Of a stretch of 5,161 nt of DNA, positions 1-4,280 are shown piece after piece. A program made the translations under genes and the position numbers. Every line of letters starts with the position of its first letter. Positions within the stretch are counted from its first letter, which is position 1. The DNA lies in contig QKDJ01000124.1 in the NCBI GenBank assembly GCA_003252145.1, positions 1 to 5,161 on the forward strand. Reading direction: 5' to 3'. The notes under the pieces were generated by a model, which worked only from the letters and a program-made list of their open reading frames with translations, was not told where the DNA came from and made no database searches. This stretch comes from Azovibrio restrictus (GTDB lineage: Bacteria > Pseudomonadota > Gammaproteobacteria > Burkholderiales > Rhodocyclaceae).

Positions 1-680
1 AGACGGGCCAGATATTCCTCTTCCACGCCCCCTTCAAAGAGGCTGTCGATCAATTCATTGATGCGGGTCACCTGCCGATAACCCAGGGTCACCAGGGATT
101 TCTCGATCCAGGTGGACAACATGGCCAGGGCAATGGCCAGAGCCGAAACCTGGAAGGCATGGCCCACGCCCTGAATCAGGTTACGCAGGCTCTGACGCAC
201 CGTATCCGCATCGCTATTCACCTCGAAATGGGTCAGCCCCACGATCAGGCCAGCGAAGGTGCCGATGATGCCGATACCGGTGAGGATGCCGGGCAGATGC
301 TTGTAAAACTCGGTCTTGAGGGGGGTTTCCACCAGGGCCGATTCGGTGAAATAGCATTCGGCCATGGCGGTGGCCCGCCAGACCGTGGTGGTGGCGCCGG
401 ATTTCTCGACCGTGTTCACCCCATGGAGGGTCTGGGCATATTCCCGCCACAGGTGGCCCAGGCGTCGCCCGGTCATCAGGCGACTCACCGCATCCGGATC
501 GGCGGCCTCCCCGGCTGCCGCCAGACGTTCCAGCCCCTTCACGGCACCCTTCAACTCCTTGAGCAGAACCAGGGCGGGAAACACGAAGCGCAACAGGAAC
601 CCGGCGGCAATCAGAACCAGAAGAGCAAAGATGATTCCGGTGCCACCCTGGCCGTTCCAGAGGGTGAGGAGCATGTCCAT
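1..680 (-). CDS. zorA: ZorA-like MotA/TolQ/ExbB proton-channel protein, N-terminal part (runs off the window)
   Basis: This is the 5' end of a gene (226 complete codons) for an inner-membrane channel subunit of the MotA/TolQ/ExbB superfamily. A first membrane helix lies at about residues 15-40 (ending FVFPALVLL) and is followed by a soluble segment. A second helix at about 129-150 carries the motif PGILTGIGIIGTF, and a third lies at about 172-198. After it comes a helical segment ending FEGGVEEEYLAR, where the window stops. The PGI(L/F)TGIGI.GTF core, the SDADTVRQSL segment between helices 2 and 3, and the GxEEYLARL ending are, as I recall the family, typical of ZorA rather than TolQ, ExbB or MotA. 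ZorA forms a proton-driven channel with ZorB and has a long intracellular tail; that tail is not visible here. ATG at 680 is the earliest possible start because an in-frame TGA lies at 684-686; a second ATG lies at 674. No clear Shine-Dalgarno is seen. zorB and effector genes would be expected to the left. The alternative is an orphan MotA/TolQ/ExbB homologue. Confidence 0.68.
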   Translation of the reverse strand, partial: MDMLLTLWNGQGGTGIIFALLVLIAAGFLLRFVFPALVLLKELKGAVKGLERLAAAGEAADPDAVSRLMTGRRLGHLWREYAQTLHGVNTVEKSGATTTVWRATAMAECYFTESALVETPLKTEFYKHLPGILTGIGIIGTFAGLIVGLTHFEVNSDADTVRQSLRNLIQGVGHAFQVSALAIALAMLSTWIEKSLVTLGYRQVTRINELIDSLFEGGVEEEYLAR

Positions 681-700
681 AGATCAGTTTCTGCAGAGGG

Positions 701-727
701 GGTCAGATGACCAAAGGATGGATTCTA
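701..727 (-). promoter_or_regulatory. Candidate promoter and operator of the ZorA-like gene
   Basis: On the minus strand a TAGAAT hexamer (722-727) resembles a sigma-70 -10 box. It lies about 40 bases before the start codon at 680, but no convincing -35 box is present at the right spacing, where the sequence is the U-tract of the upstream terminator. Just downstream of it is a perfect inverted repeat, GGTCA-2-TGACC (701-712), in the position where a repressor could act. Both are short and could be chance matches. Confidence 0.25.
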
Positions 728-739
728 GCCCGATGCACC

Positions 740-771
740 AAAAAAAAGCCGCCAGGCTTGAACCTGGCGGC
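740..771 (-). terminator. Intrinsic terminator of the Tim44-like gene
   Basis: A perfect 9-bp GC-rich stem (GCCGCCAGG at 748-756 with CCTGGCGGC at 763-771) encloses a 6-base loop. For minus-strand transcription it is followed directly by eight U residues (A-run at 740-747). It lies 27 bases after the TAA stop of the Tim44-like gene and so ends that transcript. This separates it from the ZorA-like gene, which reads in the same direction. Confidence 0.92.
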
Positions 772-798
772 ACATCACACATGGTTTCTTACAGAGGA

Positions 799-1716
799 TT
801 ACTGGTACTGCTGAATACCTACCACGACCCAGCCCCGGCTGCCATCCACAGGCTTGCTCAAATGCCAGGCCTCGTCGAAGGGCTGGGCTGCAGCTTCGCT
901 TTCCTCGCGAATCAAACCGTGGAAACGCACACTGACCAGATACCGGTTAGCGTCCTCGGATACTTCCAGCACCTCGGCTTCCAGGGAAACCACGTCGGTC
1001 TGCTGGGCGGCATCGCCCCGATCCACGAAGTTCATCTTGATTTCGGCAAACATCTCGGGAGAGGTGAATTCCCGGATGTCTTCCAGATTGCCCGCGTCAT
1101 TGGCTGCCTGCAGGCGAATGAAATTCACCTTGGCATGCCGCACAAAAGCTTCTGCATCGAAGTCGGCAGGCACTGGGCTGTGACCCGCCGCTGCTTCCTG
1201 GGCCTGAAAGGCACTGGCTTGAGGGGCTTGCCAATTGGAACTGGCATTGCCGGGACGGGCATCACCAGCCTGGTGCATGCTCCCCATCCCTGCACCAGCC
1301 AGGGCTGGCTGAGGACCGGCCGCCTTGCGGCGCATGATGAAGCCCACCACCATCAGGACGGCGACCACCAGCAGACCCATCATCATCATGGAAGCCAGTT
1401 CCTCACCAAAACCAAAATGGGAAGCCAGGGCAGCCAGGCCCAGACCAGCGGCCAGACCGGCAATCGGCCCCATCCAGGAACGCCGGGGTTGAGCAGCCTG
1501 ACCTGCAGCACCTGCTGCAGTCTGCTGGGACGTGGCCGTAGGAGCGGCCTGCTTCTGAGCGGGGGCGCTGGTGGGCGCGGTACGCTGAGGCGTCACCGCT
1601 TCCCGTTGCATCCCCAGGGACTTACCGCCACCAAAGCGTTTGGCCGCTTCAGCATCACCGACGCCCAGGGTCAGCCCCAGGGCCAGGATGGCAGCAAATA
1701 AAGAATAGGATTTCAT
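799..1716 (-). CDS. Exported Tim44-like domain membrane protein
   Basis: The 305-residue protein starts with a Sec-type signal peptide (MKSYSLFAAILALGLTLG, probable cleavage after AEA or AEAA near residue 24-25). The conserved KRFGGGKSLGMQR stretch follows (26-38). Next comes a Pro/Ala/Gln-rich low-complexity linker (about 39-78), then two hydrophobic segments at about 82-98 (Gly/Ala-rich) and 110-127, the latter with four methionines in a row. A second flexible linker leads to a C-terminal Tim44-like domain (about 186-303) containing FVRHAKVNFIRLQAAND and ending RGWVVVGIQQ. Tim44-like domains have a fold related to that of the mitochondrial import subunit Tim44, but the role of these bacterial proteins is not established; membrane-associated function is inferred. 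The start at ATG 1716 is preferred over the upstream ATG at 1737 because GGAG (1723-1726) lies six bases ahead of it and the signal peptide then begins cleanly. It is monocistronic, with a terminator downstream. Confidence 0.87.
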   Translation of the reverse strand: MKSYSLFAAILALGLTLGVGDAEAAKRFGGGKSLGMQREAVTPQRTAPTSAPAQKQAAPTATSQQTAAGAAGQAAQPRRSWMGPIAGLAAGLGLAALASHFGFGEELASMMMMGLLVVAVLMVVGFIMRRKAAGPQPALAGAGMGSMHQAGDARPGNASSNWQAPQASAFQAQEAAAGHSPVPADFDAEAFVRHAKVNFIRLQAANDAGNLEDIREFTSPEMFAEIKMNFVDRGDAAQQTDVVSLEAEVLEVSEDANRYLVSVRFHGLIREESEAAAQPFDEAWHLSKPVDGSRGWVVVGIQQYQ

Positions 1717-1809
1717 GACAGTCTCCGATGTGAGCACGAGGTCCCGAGCTTACCCCAGGACATGCACAGCCAAAACAGAATGAAGCTAAGCATTCAATCG
1801 GAAAAAGTT

Positions 1810-1837
1810 GACAATTAGCATTGTCGGAAACATGGCA
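1810..1837. promoter_or_regulatory. Palindrome and CooA-like half-sites between the Tim44-like and Crp/Fnr genes
   Basis: This divergent intergenic region (1717-1929) contains a perfect inverted repeat GACAAT-TAGC-ATTGTC (1810-1825). Overlapping it is TGTCG-N6-TGGCA (1822-1837), one base off the TGTC(A/G)-N6-(C/T)GACA pattern bound by CooA of Rhodospirillum rubrum. A TTGACA hexamer at 1808-1813 looks like a -35 box, but no acceptable -10 box lies 16-18 bases downstream. The site could serve either divergent gene or autoregulation of the Crp/Fnr gene. It is a candidate operator only. Confidence 0.27.
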
Positions 1838-1896
1838 AGAGTCCTCCCTATTCTGTTCGATACGCAAATTGAAATCGGGAAAACCCTGTCATCCAG

Positions 1897-1922
1897 AGGC
1901 ATGGCATCCCTCTTGCATGCCT
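1897..1922. repeat. Inverted repeat in the leader of the Crp/Fnr gene
   Basis: AGGCATG (1897-1903) and CATGCCT (1916-1922) form a perfect 7-bp inverted repeat with a 12-base spacer. It ends seven bases before the ATG at 1930, where a ribosome binding site would be expected and where no clear Shine-Dalgarno is seen. It may be an operator, an RNA hairpin affecting translation, or chance. Confidence 0.25.
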
Positions 1923-1929
1923 GACGGCC

Positions 1930-2586
1930 ATGCATCCTCACGCCATGCCCACCGCTGATCTGGCCCATCTGGCCCAGGCCGAACAACCCGAGGGGCTGCT
2001 GGCCGGTTTCGATTTGCGGGAATACCCCAAAGGCCATCTGCTTTCCACGCCCCAGGACCCCAAGGATCAGGTTTTTCTGGTGCAACAGGGACGCCTGCGC
2101 GTCTATCTGGCTGGTGAAAACCGGGAACTGAGCCTCACCTTCCTGGAGCCCGGCGACATCTACACCACCCACACGCCCACCTACGTACAAACGGTGGCGC
2201 CTACCCGTTTGTGGATCACCAATACCCGCAACTTTGCCCGCTGTCTGGCCACGGATCCCACGGCCACCCCCATGATGATGCGTGCCCTGGGGCGGCTGCT
2301 GGACAATGCGGTACAACTGGTGGAGGACCTGGCTTTCCGGGAGGTTCCTGCCCGCCTGGCCCGCTTCCTTCTCGGGCTGGCTACCCGCCGCGGCGTGCCC
2401 CATGACCGGGGCTGGCTGGTGCCCCTGGACCTGGGTACGGAAGACATTGCCTCACTGCTGGGCAGCACCCGCCAAACCGTCTCCGCCCTCATCAATCAAT
2501 GGGAGCGGGACGGCATTCTGGAACGTCAGGGACGGCGCAGCCTGCTCATCCGCAACATTCCGGAACTGGAGCGAATCAGCCATTAA
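1930..2586 (+). CDS. Crp/Fnr-family transcriptional regulator, CooA-like effector domain
   Basis: The 218-residue cytoplasmic protein has an N-terminal cyclic-nucleotide-binding-type beta-barrel (about 20-110), a long dimerisation helix (about 113-138) and a C-terminal winged helix-turn-helix (about 165-210) with recognition segment STRQTVSALINQ (179-190). The stretch GRLRVYLAGENRELSLTF (54-71) followed by GDIYTTHT (75-82) closely parallels CooA, the CO sensor of Rhodospirillum rubrum. His81 aligns with CooA's heme ligand His77, while Thr79 stands where CooA has Cys75. The Arg-Ser phosphate-binding motif of cAMP-binding Crp is missing, and the only cysteine (Cys105) rules out an Fnr-type iron-sulfur cluster. 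Known CooA proteins use the N-terminal amine as a second ligand, and some lack the cysteine, so heme and gas sensing is possible but inferred. ATG 1930 is the first ATG in the frame; Met6 (1945) is an alternative. The 3' end overlaps the convergent DUF4405 gene by four bases. Confidence 0.88.
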   Translation: MHPHAMPTADLAHLAQAEQPEGLLAGFDLREYPKGHLLSTPQDPKDQVFLVQQGRLRVYLAGENRELSLTFLEPGDIYTTHTPTYVQTVAPTRLWITNTRNFARCLATDPTATPMMMRALGRLLDNAVQLVEDLAFREVPARLARFLLGLATRRGVPHDRGWLVPLDLGTEDIASLLGSTRQTVSALINQWERDGILERQGRRSLLIRNIPELERISH

Positions 2587-3089
2587 TGGCCCTGTTTTCC
2601 GGGGGCGAACACCTTGTTCAGCACTTGCATCTGACGACGCCCGTCGGAACCCACCAGTTCCGCCACACTCTGGGTATCGGCCACTGGCTGCAGCCCTTCG
2701 GCCATCAACAGCCCCCGCACTTCTTCAGGCGTCTTGCCAGCCACCAGGGCCAGATTGCTCAAGGAAGTCTGGGACAAAGCCCGCACCGAACTCATGAAGG
2801 GGGACTCCCCTCCTTTTTTGTCTCCAAGGGGTAGAAAACTCAAACCCAGCACCAAAACGGACAGGGCCAAGATCCCCAGAGCTGAAGGCATGGAGAAATA
2901 GCGCTTGAACCCGGTCCAGTTGATGACCAGATGCAAGGCCACACCACCCAGTAGCGCCCAGCTCAGCCATTCGTGGGCCAGCTTGTTGAGCCCCATGTCC
3001 AGGTGAAAGAAGATCAGCACCCCGGTAACGGCAGACAGCAAAAACGTACCTGCAGTGAAAGGGGTGACCCAGTTGCGATGCAAAGCCAT
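2583..3089 (-). CDS. DUF4405-type three-helix membrane protein (cytochrome b-like)
   Basis: The 168-residue protein has three membrane helices at about 8-29, 40-58 and 67-88. Their histidines, His29 (IFFHLD), His39 (LAHEWL) and His53 (ALHLVINW), match the TG...H...HEW...HLxxNW pattern of the DUF4405 family. That family resembles small b-type cytochromes and is thought to take part in membrane electron transfer; heme binding here is inferred from the histidines. The C-terminal 65 residues (about 105-161) form a soluble, probably helical domain containing SLSNLALVAGKTPEEVRGLL; I do not recognise a function for it. ATG 3089 is chosen because CTCCCT on the plus strand (3096-3101) gives an AGGGAG Shine-Dalgarno six bases upstream, and the helix pattern begins right after it. 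The gene is convergent with the Crp/Fnr regulator, their stop codons sharing bases 2583-2586, and divergent from glucokinase. Confidence 0.83.
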   Translation of the reverse strand: MALHRNWVTPFTAGTFLLSAVTGVLIFFHLDMGLNKLAHEWLSWALLGGVALHLVINWTGFKRYFSMPSALGILALSVLVLGLSFLPLGDKKGGESPFMSSVRALSQTSLSNLALVAGKTPEEVRGLLMAEGLQPVADTQSVAELVGSDGRRQMQVLNKVFAPGKQGH

Positions 3090-3120
3090 TTTGTTCTCCC
3101 TGAACCTTATAAAAATATGC

Positions 3121-3135
3121 GCTGCATTGTGCCCG
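3121..3135. promoter_or_regulatory. Operator-like element ahead of the DUF4405 gene (imperfect copy)
   Basis: GCTGCATTGTGCCCG is the inverted, slightly degraded copy of the palindrome at 3242-3256; twelve consecutive bases (3124-3135) are the exact reverse complement of 3242-3253. It lies 31 bases upstream of the DUF4405 start codon, almost the same distance as its partner from the glucokinase start. Read on the minus strand it includes CACAAT, a possible weak -10 box. Confidence 0.4.
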
Positions 3136-3155
3136 CCAAGCCAAAGCGGGGCCAT

Positions 3156-3177
3156 TTACATAAGTAACACCATGTAA
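3156..3177. promoter_or_regulatory. Inverted repeat TTACAT-N10-ATGTAA between the divergent genes
   Basis: A perfect 6-bp inverted repeat with a 10-base spacer (arms 3156-3161 and 3172-3177) lies in the middle of the 195-bp gap between the DUF4405 and glucokinase genes. Its 22-bp span is typical for binding of a dimeric regulator. I cannot assign it to a regulator; it does not match the Fnr or Crp consensus. Confidence 0.25.
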
Positions 3178-3241
3178 GCGAGGCCAGCCTTGGTATCCGG
3201 GGCTCACCCTTTGCAAATAACTATGCACTTCGCCAAAGCCC

Positions 3242-3256
3242 CGGGCACAATGCCCG
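3242..3256. promoter_or_regulatory. 15-bp palindrome ahead of glucokinase
   Basis: CGGGCA-CAA-TGCCCG is a perfect 6-bp inverted repeat with a 3-base spacer, ending 28 bases before the glucokinase ATG. Twelve of its bases recur in inverted orientation at 3124-3135 ahead of the divergent DUF4405 gene, which suggests one regulator acting on both promoters. It is too short a hairpin, and lacks a U-tract, to be a terminator. Confidence 0.42.
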
Positions 3257-3284
3257 TAGCACAGCAGCTTTGGACATCACCATC

Positions 3285-4280
3285 ATGAAAATACTGGCGG
3301 CGGACATCGGTGGCTCACAGGCCCGGATACTGATCGGCGACGCAACAGGGACAGAAAATGGCTGGCCCTGGGAAACCTTGCGTACAGTCATCCTGCCCAG
3401 CAGCCAGTTTCCGGATGTTGAAGCCCTGCTGACTCAGGTCCTGGTGGAAGAGCATGAACCCCCGGTTGTCGCCTGCCTGGCCAGCGCCGGCCCCCTGTGC
3501 AACCAGCGTTGCATGGACATGACCAATCTGCCCTGGACCCTGGATGCCGATGCCCTGGAAGCCCACTTCGGTTTTGCCCGGGTGCATCTGATGAATGATT
3601 TCGCAGCCCAGGCCTACGGGCTTCCTATGCTGAAGGCCTCGGAGCTGCGCACCCTGAATCCTGGCCGCCCTGGTAACCCGGGTCCTATTGCCTTGATCGG
3701 AGCGGGTACCGGCCTGGGCATGGCCCTGCTGGCCGAACCCGACAGCCCCCGTGCCATCACCCTGCCCAGCGAAAGCGGCCATGCGGACTTTGCCCCTGGA
3801 GATGAGGAGCAACTGGGCCTGCTCCAGTACCTGATGCGCCAATACGAGCGGGTTAGCCTGGAAATGCTGCTCTCCGGCCATGGTCTTGAACGGATCTACT
3901 GCTACGTAGCCCGGCTGCCCGGTTGCCCGGCTGCCACCCGACTTGACGCCGCCGCCATCAGCGCAGCAGCCCTGGCTGGCGACGCCCAGGCCGCCGCCGC
4001 CGTGAATCTCTTTGCCCGGATACTGGCCTCCAGCGCCGGCAGTCTGGCCCTCATCACCATGGCCCGAGGTGGGGTTTACCTGAGTGGCGGCATCGCGCCC
4101 AAAATCCTGCCCTTCCTCCAGCAACCTGCCGTCCAGGCTGCTTTCCATAACAAGGCTCCCATGCAGAATCTGCTGCAGGACATTCCCCTGCATGTGGTGG
4201 CCAACGAACAGTTGGGCCTGCTTGGTGCTGCCCGGATGGCGGCACACCTGGCCTGCGACCTGAGTGGAGCCGCTGCGTGA
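3285..4280 (+). CDS. glk: Glucokinase (PF02685 family)
   Basis: The cytoplasmic enzyme phosphorylates glucose to glucose 6-phosphate with ATP (EC 2.7.1.2), the entry step to glycolysis. The 331-residue length fits bacterial Glk. Visible landmarks are the N-terminal phosphate-binding loop LAADIGGSQARI (4-15), the sugar-site NDF with the expected catalytic Asp105 (104-106), the second nucleotide loop IGAGTGLGMALL (138-149), the glucose-contact segment ESGHADFAP (163-171, with Glu163 and His166), LSGHGLERIY (196-205) and GGVYLSGGIAPKIL (262-275). This pattern is Glk-type rather than ROK-type, as there is no CxCGxxGCxE zinc motif. ATG 3285 is preferred because the family starts a few residues before the DIGG loop; an in-frame TTG at 3270 would add five residues. 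Neither has a strong Shine-Dalgarno. The TGA stop overlaps the GTG start of the transporter gene. Substrate specificity could differ among hexoses. Confidence 0.92.
   Translation: MKILAADIGGSQARILIGDATGTENGWPWETLRTVILPSSQFPDVEALLTQVLVEEHEPPVVACLASAGPLCNQRCMDMTNLPWTLDADALEAHFGFARVHLMNDFAAQAYGLPMLKASELRTLNPGRPGNPGPIALIGAGTGLGMALLAEPDSPRAITLPSESGHADFAPGDEEQLGLLQYLMRQYERVSLEMLLSGHGLERIYCYVARLPGCPAATRLDAAAISAAALAGDAQAAAAVNLFARILASSAGSLALITMARGGVYLSGGIAPKILPFLQQPAVQAAFHNKAPMQNLLQDIPLHVVANEQLGLLGAARMAAHLACDLSGAAA

Noticed and set aside
1378..1389. CAT repeat as a microsatellite or tag-like histidine run
   Set aside because: On the coding (minus) strand it is four ATG codons inside a predicted membrane helix, where methionines are ordinary hydrophobic residues.
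364..1701. Long plus-strand open frame (445 codons) antisense to the ZorA-like and Tim44-like genes
   Set aside because: It spans two real genes and the terminator between them, is rich in His, Gly, Arg and Pro, and has no recognisable domain. The antisense genes have clear family motifs and ribosome binding or signal features, so this is a shadow of GC-rich codon use.
1808..1836. TTGACA at 1808-1813 as a sigma-70 promoter for the regulator
   Set aside because: Windows 16-18 bases downstream read ACATGG, CATGGC and ATGGCA, none of which is an acceptable -10 box.
1774..1857. 8-bp inverted repeat AACAGAAT (1774-1781) and ATTCTGTT (1850-1857) flanking the central palindrome
   Set aside because: The arms are short and 68 bases apart, and their centre is two bases off that of the palindrome at 1810-1825. 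This is compatible with chance.
1786..2403. Minus-strand open frame (205 codons) across the regulator gene and its leader
   Set aside because: It is antisense to a clear Crp/Fnr protein, lacks a domain, and has the biased composition of a shadow frame.
3123..3140. Sigma-54-type promoter on the minus strand (TGGCGGGCACAATGCA, GG and GC ten bases apart)
   Set aside because: Only the GG/GC spacing fits; the rest of the -24 and -12 consensus is poor, and the shared bases are better explained by the repeated element at 3242-3256.
3315..4247. Minus-strand open frame (310 codons) antisense to glucokinase
   Set aside because: Composition is Gly/Gln/His-rich with no domain, and the opposite strand carries every expected glucokinase motif.
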